From assembly GCA_910575605.1 (NCBI GenBank), contig CAJTEW010000011.1, positions 1 through 64,000 of the forward strand: a DNA stretch of 64,000 bases, read 5' to 3'. Shown in pieces: positions 42,265 to 51,897 of the stretch (the stretch's first letter is position 1; each line of letters begins with the position of its first letter). The translations under genes were made by a program, and so were the position numbers. Source of the stretch: Lachnospiraceae bacterium (GTDB taxonomy: Bacteria > Bacillota > Clostridia > Lachnospirales > Lachnospiraceae). Below the pieces are notes generated by a model, which saw only the letters and a list, made by a program, of their open reading frames with translations, did not search any database and was not told the origin of the DNA.

Positions 42265-43617
42265 GTGAGAAGAAATGGACTGGAAAAATATTTATACTAT
42301 GGGCTGGGAATTTTGGCAGTTCTCTTTGTGGTTGTGGGACTCACCGCCGCGCTTAATGGAACTGGCATAGATTCCATGCCGTTGAGAGCGAAGAGGGAGG
42401 AGACTGTAAAAGGAAAGAAAGACAGGGAAAAACAAGAGGAAGCAAAACAGGAGGAAGCGAAACAAGAGACAGCCGGAAATCCCAACATCCGTGTTCTGCT
42501 TATGACAGACGGGTATCAGTATTTGACACATCCCAGTGTTTCCGTGAGCGCTGATTCAGGTCTTATTCTTACATATGGAGAGGAAACAGAGGAATGTGCC
42601 GGGGAAGGTGCTCTTTCACTTATGCCAGATGATGCAAGGTTTCAAAAGGGGAATATCCGTATACAGGCAAAAGAAGGAAGAATTACGGTGGGAAGCTTGA
42701 ACCGCGGATACGGAACGCCGTCATATGAGGGAGTGCTGGAGCTTCGGACAACGGCAGAAGGTATTGTAATTATAAATGAACTTCCAGTAGAGAGTTATCT
42801 GTGCGGCGTAGTCCCAAGTGAAATGCCCTGTACCTATGAACTTGAGGCTCTGAAAGCCCAGGCGGTCTGCGCCAGAAGCTATGTGTACCGCCACATGCAG
42901 AGCTATGCCTACCCGGAATATGAAGCTCATGTAAATGACAGTACTACTTATCAGGTATATGGGGATTCGGCGCCGGCAGATACGACTGCACAGGCAGTAA
43001 AGGAAACAGAAGGGCAGGTAGTAAAGTATAATGGGAGTATTGTAACCACCTATTATTATTCCACATCCTGTGGCAGAACTACAGGTGTACAGGCATGGGG
43101 GACCGCTCCAGGCGGAGAAAACGCCTACCTGGAATCCGTAGAGGTGAAAGGAGAGGCAGGAGACTACGAAAAAAATCTTCCGTGGTACCGCTGGGAAGCT
43201 TACGTTCCAATCCAGACCTTATCAAACCTTGTAGGTTTAAATACAGGTATTGATGTGGGGACTCTTGAGAGTATCGATATTACAGAGACAGGACCGGGAG
43301 GTGTTGTGTTAAAAATCGAGGCCAGAGGAGACAAAGGGACGGTTTCTGTAGAAACAGAAAATAAAATTCGAAGAGCCCTTGGAGGGCAGGGTTATACAAT
43401 AAAAAAACAGGATGGAACAGAAGTACAGAGCAGTACACTTCTTCCAAGTGCTTTTTTTACAATTGAAAAATCCGGAGATATATTTGCAATTAAAGGCGGC
43501 GGATTTGGGCATGGAATAGGAATGAGCCAGAATGGTGCAAATGAAATGGCTAAAAACGGGAAAGACTATAAGGAAATACTCACACTTTTTTTCCAGGGAG
43601 TGACAGTTGAAGTTTAA
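42265..43617 (+). CDS. SpoIID/LytB domain protein
   Basis: A 450-aa protein with one N-terminal membrane helix, a charged glutamate/lysine-rich linker (about residues 45-75) and a SpoIID-like catalytic domain. Visible motifs are 'VPSEMPCTYELEALKAQAVC' followed by ARSYV, 'VVTTYYYSTSCG'-like TTYYYSTSCGRT, and 'GGGFGHGIGMSQNGANEMA' near the end. SpoIID is a lytic transglycosylase acting on peptidoglycan with denuded glycan. The GTG at 42265 follows AGGAG by 8 nt; the ATG at 42247 lies before that site. It could be a sporulation or vegetative wall enzyme. Confidence 0.88.
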   Translation: MRRNGLEKYLYYGLGILAVLFVVVGLTAALNGTGIDSMPLRAKREETVKGKKDREKQEEAKQEEAKQETAGNPNIRVLLMTDGYQYLTHPSVSVSADSGLILTYGEETEECAGEGALSLMPDDARFQKGNIRIQAKEGRITVGSLNRGYGTPSYEGVLELRTTAEGIVIINELPVESYLCGVVPSEMPCTYELEALKAQAVCARSYVYRHMQSYAYPEYEAHVNDSTTYQVYGDSAPADTTAQAVKETEGQVVKYNGSIVTTYYYSTSCGRTTGVQAWGTAPGGENAYLESVEVKGEAGDYEKNLPWYRWEAYVPIQTLSNLVGLNTGIDVGTLESIDITETGPGGVVLKIEARGDKGTVSVETENKIRRALGGQGYTIKKQDGTEVQSSTLLPSAFFTIEKSGDIFAIKGGGFGHGIGMSQNGANEMAKNGKDYKEILTLFFQGVTVEV

Positions 43618-43638
43618 CGCTGCTGCTGACATAGATAC

Positions 43639-43667
43639 TGGACAAAATGTGGGTAATCGGGTACAAT
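43639..43667 (+). promoter_or_regulatory. Promoter of the YihY-family gene
   Basis: TGGACA (43639-43644) and TACAAT (43662-43667) are 17 nt apart. Confidence 0.65.
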
Positions 43668-43690
43668 AGAGCAAATGTGCAGGTGATATC

Positions 43691-44575
43691 ATGAAACGGA
43701 TAAAGAAATTATATAAAGAAATCACGAGGATTTCAGAGGAAATTGCGAAGGATCATGTAGGTGCTTATGCTGCCCAGACAGCTTATTTTTTCATGATCTG
43801 TATGATACCGATTATCCTGCTTCTCCTTACTTTAGTACAGTATACTCCAGTTACAAAAGCAGACGTTATGACTGCAGTGATACAAGTATTTCCTTCTTCT
43901 GTGGATTCTATGATGACTTCTATTGTGAATCAGGTATATAACCAGTCGACGGGTATTATTCCGATTACGGTACTTGTAGCTCTTTGGTCGGCAGGAAAAG
44001 GGGTTCTGGCTATGAGTACAGGTTTAAACTGTGTCTACAAATGCCGGGAGACACGTAATTATGTTCTTCTACGCATCCGGGCAACACTTTATACGGTTAT
44101 GTTTATTCTTGTAATTATACTGCTTTTGGTGCTGTCAGTATTTGGAAACAGCCTGAACATTTTTATTGAAGAGCATGTGCCGATTTTATCAAAAGCAGCA
44201 GACTGGCTGATTGAAGCACGAATTTTTATAGCACCAATTACACTTGTTCTTTTTACATTGCTTACGTACAAATTTCTGCCAAACAGGAAGGACAGATATA
44301 TGAAGCAGCTTCCCGGAGCAGTTTTTGCTGCTATAGGGTGGATGGTGGTTTCGTGGGTATTTTCCGTATATGTAGATGTATTTGAAGGATTTTCTACCAT
44401 GTATGGAAGCCTTACGACTATTGTGCTGATTATGCTGTGGCTTTATTTCTGTATGTACAGTATACTGATTGGCGGGGAGATCAATGTTATGATGTATGAT
44501 AAATTATTTATTGGAAAAGAAGGTATGAAAGAACAGGATAAAAAGGAAAGGAATACGGAGGATAAAAAGAGATGA
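43691..44575 (+). CDS. YihY/BrkB family membrane protein
   Basis: A 294-aa protein with six hydrophobic helices. 'AAQTAYFFMICMIPIILLLL' at the start and 'GSLTTIVLIMLWLYFCMYSI' near the end are typical of the YihY/BrkB family once misnamed RNase BN. The C-terminus is highly charged. Function is unknown. AGGTGATATC precedes the ATG. It shares ATGA with the HAD gene that follows. Confidence 0.87.
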   Translation: MKRIKKLYKEITRISEEIAKDHVGAYAAQTAYFFMICMIPIILLLLTLVQYTPVTKADVMTAVIQVFPSSVDSMMTSIVNQVYNQSTGIIPITVLVALWSAGKGVLAMSTGLNCVYKCRETRNYVLLRIRATLYTVMFILVIILLLVLSVFGNSLNIFIEEHVPILSKAADWLIEARIFIAPITLVLFTLLTYKFLPNRKDRYMKQLPGAVFAAIGWMVVSWVFSVYVDVFEGFSTMYGSLTTIVLIMLWLYFCMYSILIGGEINVMMYDKLFIGKEGMKEQDKKERNTEDKKR

Positions 44576-45042
44576 TGACGATTGAAATACCAGACTATAA
44601 GACACTGGAGCTTGAATATCTTGTGGTGGATTATAACGGGACTCTCGCGGTAGATGGCGAGATAAGAGACGGTGTGAAGGAGAGACTTTCAAGGCTTTCA
44701 AAGGATTTTACGATTTACGTCCTTACTGCTGATACTCACGGGACAGCTGCCGCAAAATGTGAGGGACTTCCAGTGCAGATTGAGATATTCCCAAATGACG
44801 GAGCTCTTGCGGCTAAGCAGAAAGTTGTGGAAAACCTTGGTGTGGAAAAATGTGTTTCAATAGGTAACGGACGGAATGATAAGCTGATATGCCGTGTCAG
44901 CGCCCTGTCTGTGGCGGTGATTGAAAAGGAGGGGATGTGTGGAAGACTCCTTACAGAGGCGGATGTATGTGTAAGGAGTATTGAGGATGCGTTAGACCTT
45001 CTTTTGTATCCCAAACGTCTTGTTGCTACCCTCCGGGGATAA
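44572..45042 (+). CDS. HAD-superfamily hydrolase-like protein
   Basis: A 156-aa compact HAD protein like the soluble P-type ATPase domains found in Firmicutes. The first motif is DYNGTLAVDG, with asparagine where the second aspartate usually stands; TADTHG and GNGRNDKLI supply motifs II and III. The second Asp normally acts as general acid, so phosphatase activity may be weak or altered. The ATG overlaps the YihY stop (ATGA). Confidence 0.8.
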   Translation: MMTIEIPDYKTLELEYLVVDYNGTLAVDGEIRDGVKERLSRLSKDFTIYVLTADTHGTAAAKCEGLPVQIEIFPNDGALAAKQKVVENLGVEKCVSIGNGRNDKLICRVSALSVAVIEKEGMCGRLLTEADVCVRSIEDALDLLLYPKRLVATLRG

Positions 45043-45052
45043 AATTTGGTAC

Positions 45053-45080
45053 TTGACAACAGATTTTCTTGTGTTACAAT
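45053..45080 (+). promoter_or_regulatory. Promoter of the pheST operon
   Basis: TTGACA (45053-45058) and TACAAT (45075-45080) are 16 nt apart. Confidence 0.8.
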
Positions 45081-45089
45081 GGTTAAGTA

Positions 45090-45379
45090 TAACAGATAAA
45101 AGCGATGACCGTGTAAGTAGAGAACCATTTTCCGTCAGAGAAAGGGAATCCCCGGCTGAAAGTTCCCTTGAGGTTCAGATGGCAATCCAATTTCCCACGT
45201 GAGCTTCATTTCTGAAATTGTTATAGGAAGCCTTTACACAGATAAGGCAGGACAGGTTAATGATAGTAGGAAATGACGTATATGCACGTTACGCAGTAAT
45301 GAGTGCCTGTGCTTTAATACAGGAATCAGGGTGGTATCACGGGTTTGTGCTCGTCCCTTTTTAAGGGGCGGGTTTTTTT
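45090..45379 (+). promoter_or_regulatory. T-box riboswitch (tRNA-Phe) with terminator
   Basis: The 363-nt gap before pheS is filled by a T-box leader. The T-box sequence is GGGTGGTATCACGGG at 45329-45343. It is followed by a terminator stem (45352-45359 with 45363-45370) and seven T residues at 45373-45379. The 5' two-thirds has the long stem I layout. A TTC triplet at 45205-45207 on its 3' side is a reasonable phenylalanine specifier, though I could not fold it fully. Uncharged tRNA-Phe would favour read-through into pheS. Confidence 0.92.
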
Positions 45380-45405
45380 ATTACTTACAGAAAGGAGTAT
45401 AAGTT

Positions 45406-46425
45406 ATGAATGAAAAATTGCAGAGCATTAAAGAGGAAGCATTAAAGGCAATTGAGACAGCTGATATGCCGGAGAAGTTAAATGATGTGCGTGTAAAGTT
45501 TCTTGGGAAAAAGGGAGAGCTTACAGCAGTTTTAAAAGGAATGAAGGAGGTTGCTCCAGAAGAACGTCCGAGGGTAGGCCAGCTTGTAAATGAGACAAGG
45601 GCCGCTATTGAATCCATTCTTGAAGAGACAAAACAGAAAATGGAGAGGAAGGTTCGGGAAGAGCGTTTGAAACAGGAGGTTATTGATGTGACTCTTCCGT
45701 CAAAGAAAAACATGGTGGGACACCGCCATCCAAACACGATTGCACTAGAAGAGGTGGAGAGGATTTTCGTGGGCATGGGCTATGAAGTAGTGGAGGGTCC
45801 AGAGGTGGAATATGACCTATATAACTTCGAAAAGCTAAATATTCCGGCAGATCATCCTGCAAAAGATGAGCAGGATACCTTCTATATTAATAAGGATATA
45901 GTGCTACGTACCCAGACCTCACCAGTACAGGCACGCGTGATGGAGCAGGGAAAACTACCGATCCGTATGATAGCACCAGGAAGAGTGTTTCGTTCTGATG
46001 AAGTAGACGCAACACACTCCCCATCCTTCCATCAGATAGAGGGGCTGGTCATAGATAAGAATATATCCTTTGCAGACTTAAAAGGAACGTTAGAAGTATT
46101 TGCAAAAGAGCTTTTTGGGCCTGACACAAAGACAAAATTTCGCCCTCATCATTTCCCGTTCACAGAGCCGAGCGCAGAAGTAGACGTATCCTGCTTCAAG
46201 TGCGGCGGCAGGGGCTGCCGTTTCTGTAAGGGCTCTGGCTGGATTGAAATCCTAGGCTGCGGCATGGTGCATCCCCATGTATTGGAAATGTGCGGTATTG
46301 ACCCGGAGAAGTACAGCGGTTTTGCCTTCGGTGTAGGCTTAGAGCGTATTGCACTGCTGAAATATGAGATTGACGATATGCGGCTTCTCTACGAGAATGA
46401 TATACGGTTTTTGAAGCAGTTTTAG
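45406..46425 (+). CDS. pheS: Phenylalanine-tRNA ligase alpha subunit
   Basis: A 339-aa class II synthetase subunit carrying the catalytic core. '[20 protein letters not shown]' and '[20 protein letters not shown]' (motif 2), and '[20 protein letters not shown]' (motif 3) are visible. A coiled-coil N-terminus of about 85 residues binds tRNA. CXXC pairs ('[17 protein letters not shown]') lie in the middle, as in many PheS. AAAGGAGT precedes the ATG. Confidence 0.96.
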   Translation: MNEKLQSIKEEALKAIETADMPEKLNDVRVKFLGKKGELTAVLKGMKEVAPEERPRVGQLVNETRAAIESILEETKQKMERKVREERLKQEVIDVTLPSKKNMVGHRHPNTIALEEVERIFVGMGYEVVEGPEVEYDLYNFEKLNIPADHPAKDEQDTFYINKDIVLRTQTSPVQARVMEQGKLPIRMIAPGRVFRSDEVDATHSPSFHQIEGLVIDKNISFADLKGTLEVFAKELFGPDTKTKFRPHHFPFTEPSAEVDVSCFKCGGRGCRFCKGSGWIEILGCGMVHPHVLEMCGIDPEKYSGFAFGVGLERIALLKYEIDDMRLLYENDIRFLKQF

Positions 46426-46460
46426 AGGATAATCAAAAGGGGACAGGGTTTTTTGAATCT

Positions 46461-46492
46461 GGGACGGGGTATTTTGAAAAATACCCCGTCCC
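46461..46492. repeat. Short palindrome of the GGGACGGGG family inside the pheS-pheT spacer
   Basis: Arms 46461-46475 and 46478-46492 are exact reverse complements with a 2-nt loop. AGGGGACAGGG (46438-46448) stands upstream, as in the copies at 26801 and 56899. It sits within the operon and needs read-through; it lacks a following T-run on the plus strand. Confidence 0.88.
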
Positions 46493-46518
46493 CAACCCCC
46501 AAAAGAAAGGAGAAGAAG

Positions 46519-48939
46519 ATGAATACATCATTATCATGGATAAAGGTATATGTTCCAGGGCTTGACGTGACTGCGCAGGAGTATACAGATGCAATGACGT
46601 TATCAGGAACAAAGGTAGAGGGATTTGAGAAATTAGATGCTGACCTTGACAAAATTGTTGTGGGACAGATTGAGAAGATAGAAAAGCATCCGGATGCGGA
46701 TAAGCTGATTGTCTGCCAAGTGAATGTAGGTAAGGAGACGGTGCAGATTGTTACGGGCGCACCGAATGTGAAACAGGGCGACAAGGTGCCGGTTGTCTTA
46801 GACGGCGGGCGTGTTGCCGGCGGCCACGAGGCGGGAAGCCGTGTGGCAGGCGGTGTGAAGATTAAGAAGGGGAAGCTTCGCGGAGTGGACAGTGCTGGTA
46901 TGATGTGCTCTATTGAGGAGCTTGGATCGAACCGGGACATGTATCCAGAATCGCCGGAATATGGTATTTATATTTTTAAAGATGATGTGAAGGTGGGTTC
47001 CAGTGCGATTGAGGCGCTTGGCTTAAATGATGTTGTATTTGAGTATGAGGTTACTTCTAACAGAGTGGACTGCTTCAGCGTTATCGGTATTGCGAGGGAG
47101 GCGGCAGCTACCTTCCGCAAGGAATTTGTGCCTCCGGTTGTAACTGAGACAGGAAATAGTGAGGATGTGAATGATTATATCAAGGTCACGGTAAAAGATA
47201 CAGAGCTCTGTCCGAGATATTGTGCAAGGGTTGTGAAGAATATTAAAATCGGTCCGTCACCGAGGTGGATGCAGAGGAGGCTTGCTTCTGTGGGCATCCG
47301 CCCGATTAATAATCTGGTGGATATTACAAATTATGTGATGGAAGAATATGGCCAGCCTATGCATGCGTACGATCTGGACACAATTGCAGGTAGAGAGATT
47401 ATTGTGCGCAGGGCTGAAAGGGATGAGAAATTTGTGACACTTGACGGCCAGGAGCGTCAAATGGATGAATCTGTTCTTATGATTTGTGACGGCGAGAAGT
47501 CTGTCGGAATTGCAGGTATTATGGGTGGTGAGAATTCCATGATTACCGATGATGTACACACTATGCTTTTCGAGGCGGCGTGTTTTGACGGAACAAATAT
47601 ACGTAAATCCAGTAAAAAGGTAGGACTTCGGACAGATGCTTCAGGAAAATTTGAAAAGGGTCTTGATCCCAATAATGCAGAGGCAGCAATTAACCGTGCG
47701 TGCCAGCTTGTGGAAGAAATGGGTGCTGGCGAGGTTGTAGGAGGCATTGTTGATGTGTATGGAAAGAAGAAGGAGACGGTAAGAGTGCCCTTTGATGCAG
47801 ACGAGATAAATGCGCTTCTCGGTACGGATATTTCCAAGGAAGAAATGCTTTCCTATTTTAAAATGCTTGACCTTGTGTACGATGAAGAAACAGACGAAGT
47901 GATTGCTCCTTCCTTCCGCCATGATTTGTTCTGTCTGGCTGACCTGGCGGAGGAGGTGGCGAGATTTTACGGATATGATAATATTCCGACAACACTTCCA
48001 AGAGGCGAGGCGACTACGGGTAAACTGTCCTTTAAGCTTCGTATTGAAGAAGTAGCCAGAGATATAGCAGAATTCTGTGGCTTCAGCCAGGGCATGACCT
48101 ATTCCTTCGAAAGTCCGAAGGTATTTGATAAGCTTCTGCTTCCGGCAGATTCGCCCCTTAGGCAGACAGTGGAAATCATGAATCCGTTAGGGGAGGATTA
48201 CAGTATTATGCGTACTACCTCTTTAAATGGTATGCTGACATCTCTTGCTTTTAATTATAATAGAAGAAATAAAAATGTAAGACTGTATGAGCTTGGAAAT
48301 ATTTATCTTCCAAAGGAACTTCCGCTTACAGAGCTTCCAGAGGAGCGCATGCAGTTTACGCTGGGTATGTATGGAGATGGAGACTTCTTCAGCATGAAAG
48401 GGGTAATTGAAGAGTTTTTCGAAAAGGCGGGGCTTCATGGAAAAGAGGCTTATGTTCCAGATTCCGGGAAACCGTATCTGCACCCGGGACGGCAGGCAGA
48501 TATTGTTTATGACGGAACAGTTGTAGGATATCTCGGAGAGCTTCACCCGGATGTGGCAGATAATTACGGAATAGGGGAACGGGCCTATGTGGCAGTTATT
48601 GACATGCCTGAAATTGTAGAGAGGGCTGCATTTGACAGAAAGTATACAGGCATTGCAAAATATCCGTCAGTGACCCGCGATATCAGTATGGTAATGCCTA
48701 AAGAAATCCTTGTCGGCCAGGTGGAAGAGGTAATCGAGAAAAAGGGAGGCACAAACTTAGAAAGTTTTAAGCTTTTTGACTTATATGAGGGTGCACAGAT
48801 TAAACCAGGATATAAGTCTGTTGCCTACTCCATTGTATTCCGTGCAAAGGATAAGACACTTGAAGACGCAGAGGTTTCGAAGGCAATGGAAAAGATTATA
48901 GGGGCCCTCGAAGCTATGGGAATCGAGCTTCGAAAATAA
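46519..48939 (+). CDS. pheT: Phenylalanine-tRNA ligase beta subunit
   Basis: An 806-aa subunit. In order it has an N-terminal tRNA-binding (EMAP-like) domain (about 40-150, 'IVVGQIEKIEKHPDADKLIV'), B3/B4 editing domain ('CPRYCARVVKNIKIGPSP', 'NYVMEEYGQPMHAYDLD'), B5 domain near 410-480, a class II-like core and a C-terminal ferredoxin-like anticodon-binding domain ('KYPSVTRDISMVMPKEI'). The ATG at 46519 follows AAAGGAGAAG; the frame open from 46453 arises inside the repeat and is rejected. Confidence 0.95.
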   Translation: MNTSLSWIKVYVPGLDVTAQEYTDAMTLSGTKVEGFEKLDADLDKIVVGQIEKIEKHPDADKLIVCQVNVGKETVQIVTGAPNVKQGDKVPVVLDGGRVAGGHEAGSRVAGGVKIKKGKLRGVDSAGMMCSIEELGSNRDMYPESPEYGIYIFKDDVKVGSSAIEALGLNDVVFEYEVTSNRVDCFSVIGIAREAAATFRKEFVPPVVTETGNSEDVNDYIKVTVKDTELCPRYCARVVKNIKIGPSPRWMQRRLASVGIRPINNLVDITNYVMEEYGQPMHAYDLDTIAGREIIVRRAERDEKFVTLDGQERQMDESVLMICDGEKSVGIAGIMGGENSMITDDVHTMLFEAACFDGTNIRKSSKKVGLRTDASGKFEKGLDPNNAEAAINRACQLVEEMGAGEVVGGIVDVYGKKKETVRVPFDADEINALLGTDISKEEMLSYFKMLDLVYDEETDEVIAPSFRHDLFCLADLAEEVARFYGYDNIPTTLPRGEATTGKLSFKLRIEEVARDIAEFCGFSQGMTYSFESPKVFDKLLLPADSPLRQTVEIMNPLGEDYSIMRTTSLNGMLTSLAFNYNRRNKNVRLYELGNIYLPKELPLTELPEERMQFTLGMYGDGDFFSMKGVIEEFFEKAGLHGKEAYVPDSGKPYLHPGRQADIVYDGTVVGYLGELHPDVADNYGIGERAYVAVIDMPEIVERAAFDRKYTGIAKYPSVTRDISMVMPKEILVGQVEEVIEKKGGTNLESFKLFDLYEGAQIKPGYKSVAYSIVFRAKDKTLEDAEVSKAMEKIIGALEAMGIELRK

Positions 48940-48955
48940 GAAGGTGGTAAATGCT

Positions 48956-49933
48956 ATGAAGAAAAAACAAATCATCGGACTGGTGGTTGCAGCAGCTCTT
49001 TTTATCGTAACAGGTGTAGCCAGTGTACTTACGAATACGGTATCACGCAATATGCTTGCAAGGGAGCTAAGTACGACACTTACAGGAGATTTTATGTTTG
49101 ACGCGCCAATGAAGGAGTATATTGCAGTTGTAGATGTAATCGGAACCATTCAGGAGCAGTCAAAGGTAGGTCTGTTTGAGACACCACAGGGTTATCAGCA
49201 TCTGACAACAAAGGAATATATTGACGAGCTTATGTCAGATTCCAATAACAAGGGAATTCTTCTGTATGTGGATTCTCCTGGAGGAACCGTGTATGAGTCA
49301 GAAGAGCTTTATTTAAAGCTCCTGGAATATAAGGAAGTTACAGGACGGCCTGTATGGGGATATATGGCCCACTATGCAGCCTCCGGAGGATATCTGATTT
49401 CTATGGCTTGTGATAAGATCTATGCAAATCCAAATACAGTTACAGGCTCTATCGGTGTTATTATGTCCGGTTTTGATATGACAGGGCTTTATGAAAAGCT
49501 TGGAATAAAGTATTTCAGCATTACAAGCGGCGAATTTAAGGACAGTATGCAGATGACCGATGAGCAGATTGCAATCTATCAGACCCAGGTGGATGAGTAT
49601 TATTCTAAATTTGTAGGCATTGTAGTGGAAGGCAGAGGGATGACAGAGGATGCAGTAAAGGCGCTGGCGGACGGCCGGACCTATACCGCAGAGCAGGCAC
49701 TTGAAGCTGGACTTATAGACATGATTGCTCTGTATGAGGAGATGAATCAGGATATGATGCAGGAGCTTGGCGTATGGACTTTCTATCAGCTGGAATCTCC
49801 GGCAGATATGTTAAGCTCTCTGTTTGCCGGGATAGAAAAGCTTGTGCCGAAATCCGAGGCCCAGATTCTTACAGAGGCAGCGGAAGAACTGGAAAGCGGG
49901 GTGCCGATGTACTATGCTGAACAATTGGAATAA
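48956..49933 (+). CDS. sppA: Signal peptide peptidase, SppA type (S49)
   Basis: A 325-aa membrane-anchored serine protease that degrades cleaved signal peptides outside the membrane. One N-terminal helix (5-26) is followed by the S49 domain. The nucleophile is Ser143 in YAASGGYL and the general base Lys195 in SGEFKDS; YVDSPGG and TGSIGVIMSG are family motifs. The ATG at 48956 is favoured over a GTG at 48944. It overlaps the RDD gene by 20 nt. Confidence 0.9.
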   Translation: MKKKQIIGLVVAAALFIVTGVASVLTNTVSRNMLARELSTTLTGDFMFDAPMKEYIAVVDVIGTIQEQSKVGLFETPQGYQHLTTKEYIDELMSDSNNKGILLYVDSPGGTVYESEELYLKLLEYKEVTGRPVWGYMAHYAASGGYLISMACDKIYANPNTVTGSIGVIMSGFDMTGLYEKLGIKYFSITSGEFKDSMQMTDEQIAIYQTQVDEYYSKFVGIVVEGRGMTEDAVKALADGRTYTAEQALEAGLIDMIALYEEMNQDMMQELGVWTFYQLESPADMLSSLFAGIEKLVPKSEAQILTEAAEELESGVPMYYAEQLE

Positions 49934-50642
49934 GAATACTCTTACCTATGGAGGTTTCTGGGTTCGTCTGGCGGCATATACGATAGACAGCATGATTGTA
50001 TTTTTTGCGCTGCTTCTGGTGAGGCTTTTGTCATCAGGACTGTTATCGTTAGCGGATGGGACAGCGCTTGGCGGAAATGTGCTGTTTAGCTATACACTGA
50101 AAGATATTATTCTGTATGTGTTTGAGGCGCTGTATTTCATTCTGTTTACGTATTATACAGAGACAACTCCTGGAAAACGGCTTTTGAATCTGTATGTAAA
50201 AGCGGCGGATGGAAAAAAGTTGACACTGACTGATGTAATGTACCGGGAGACGATTGGAAGATTTTTATGCGGAGCTACAGTCCTGATAGGGTATATTATG
50301 GCAGGGGTAGATAAAGAAAAACGAGGGCTCCATGATATGCTTTGTGATACACGGGTAGTTTATATGAAAAAAATAAAGGTATATCCGGGCTTCCAGATGC
50401 CGCAGGATATAAATATACCACCTGTACCGCGGCAGGTAACACAGCCGCCATATATGCCGTATGGACAGCCGCCGCATATGCCGGGGGGGATGCCGCCAGA
50501 CATGCCTTCTAAACATACGCCGGGCAGGACAACGCAGGATATGCCTCCACAGCATATGCCGGGAACACAGAGGCCGCCAGACTTGGGGAGCAGTTACCGT
50601 ATGGTACGTCCAGAGGACGAGAATAAGGAAAGGGATTCATAA
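49914..50642 (+). CDS. RDD-family membrane protein with proline-rich tail
   Basis: A 242-aa protein. The N-terminal 145 residues hold the RDD domain: '[20 protein letters not shown]' (R and D of the name), a second helix pair and '[14 protein letters not shown]'. The last 80 residues are rich in proline, methionine and glutamine (repeated PPHMP, PPDMP, PPQHMP). The ATG at 49914 lies inside sppA, so translation is coupled. Function is unknown; some RDD proteins move sodium ions. Confidence 0.83.
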   Translation: MLNNWNKNTLTYGGFWVRLAAYTIDSMIVFFALLLVRLLSSGLLSLADGTALGGNVLFSYTLKDIILYVFEALYFILFTYYTETTPGKRLLNLYVKAADGKKLTLTDVMYRETIGRFLCGATVLIGYIMAGVDKEKRGLHDMLCDTRVVYMKKIKVYPGFQMPQDINIPPVPRQVTQPPYMPYGQPPHMPGGMPPDMPSKHTPGRTTQDMPPQHMPGTQRPPDLGSSYRMVRPEDENKERDS

Positions 50643-50644
50643 GA

Positions 50645-51670
50645 ATGAAACGACAGGATTTTTATTATGAACTGCCGGAAGAATTAATTGCACAGGATCC
50701 GTTAGAGAATCGGGAAAGCTCCAGACTTCTTGTACTAGACAAGAAGTCCGGGGCTATTTCTCACCATATTTTCCGAGAGATTATAAACTATCTAAATCCT
50801 GGGGATTGTCTTGTAATTAATGACACAAAAGTAATTCCGGCAAGGCTAATCGGAGAAAAAGAAGGAACTGGTGCAAAAATTGAAATATTACTCCTTAAGC
50901 GCCGGGAAAATAATATATGGGAAACATTGGTGAAGCCAGGGAAGAAGGCAAGACCCGGTACAAGGATAAGCTTTGGAAATGGTCTCCTTATAGGCGAGAT
51001 ACTTGAGATTGCAGAGGAAGGGAACCGGCTGATTAGGTTTACTTATGAGGGGATTTTTGAGGAAATTTTAGACAGGCTCGGACAAATGCCTTTGCCGCCT
51101 TACATCACCCATCAGCTTAAGGACAAAAACCGTTATCAGACAGTATATGCAAAGCACAGCGGCTCTGCCGCAGCTCCCACGGCGGGCCTGCATTTTACAC
51201 CGGAGCTTTTACGAGCAATTGAGGATAAAGGGGTGAAGATTGCCCGTGTAACTCTTCATGTGGGGCTTGGCACTTTCCGCCCGGTAAAGGCAGAAGAAAT
51301 TACAGACCATCACATGCATTCGGAATTCTACCAGATTGACGAGCCTGCGGCAGAGAAGATTAACAGGGCGAAAGAGGACGGGCATAGGATTGTCTGTGTA
51401 GGGACAACAAGCTGTCGTACTATTGAGTCTGCGGCGGATGAAAACGGCCATTTGGAAGCCGGGAACGGGTGGACAGATATATTTATTTATCCAGGATACA
51501 GGTTTAAAGTGATGGACAGCCTGATTACGAATTTCCATCTGCCGGAATCGACGCTGATTATGCTTGTGTCCGCATTGGCAGGGAGGAAGAATGTGCTTAC
51601 GGCTTATGAGGAGGCAGTGAGGGAGAGATATCGGTTTTTTTCATTTGGGGATGCAATGTTTATGAAATAA
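50645..51670 (+). CDS. queA: S-adenosylmethionine:tRNA ribosyltransferase-isomerase
   Basis: A 341-aa enzyme that adds the epoxycyclopentane ring precursor to 7-aminomethyl-deazaguanine in tRNA during queuosine synthesis. Motifs such as '[20 protein letters not shown]', [10 protein letters not shown], '[14 protein letters not shown]' and '[19 protein letters not shown]' cover the whole family. It follows the RDD gene by 2 nt with AAGGAAAGGG upstream. Confidence 0.95.
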   Translation: MKRQDFYYELPEELIAQDPLENRESSRLLVLDKKSGAISHHIFREIINYLNPGDCLVINDTKVIPARLIGEKEGTGAKIEILLLKRRENNIWETLVKPGKKARPGTRISFGNGLLIGEILEIAEEGNRLIRFTYEGIFEEILDRLGQMPLPPYITHQLKDKNRYQTVYAKHSGSAAAPTAGLHFTPELLRAIEDKGVKIARVTLHVGLGTFRPVKAEEITDHHMHSEFYQIDEPAAEKINRAKEDGHRIVCVGTTSCRTIESAADENGHLEAGNGWTDIFIYPGYRFKVMDSLITNFHLPESTLIMLVSALAGRKNVLTAYEEAVRERYRFFSFGDAMFMK

Positions 51671-51708
51671 CACCGCTTTTTCATATTTGTAAACAGGCAT
51701 AAATTGAG

Positions 51709-51742
51709 AAAAAGGCTTGGAAATAGGGTTTCCGGCCTTTTT
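51709..51742 (+). terminator. Terminator after queA
   Basis: AAAAAGGC and GGAAA pair with GTTTCC and GCCTTTTT, a long stem ending in TTTTT. Confidence 0.85.
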
Positions 51743-51897
51743 GTGAATAAAATGTTAATTAGAAAAAATACTGCTTGACGTAAGGCATATACCCACGCTA
51801 AAGTATAGTTATTACTGAATTTGTCAGCTTTAGATTTGAAAATTTTTGTCACATTCGAGGAAACCATGAATAGAATGGCTTAGAGGAGTGTGATAGC

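Noticed and set aside
45020-45202. 60-codon plus-strand frame in the T-box leader
   Set aside because: It crosses the promoter and the stem I region of the leader; no ribosome site.
46453-46518. Longer pheT start within the repeat
   Set aside because: It would translate the repeat hairpin; the ATG at 46519 has a good AAAGGAG site and gives the normal PheT N-terminus.
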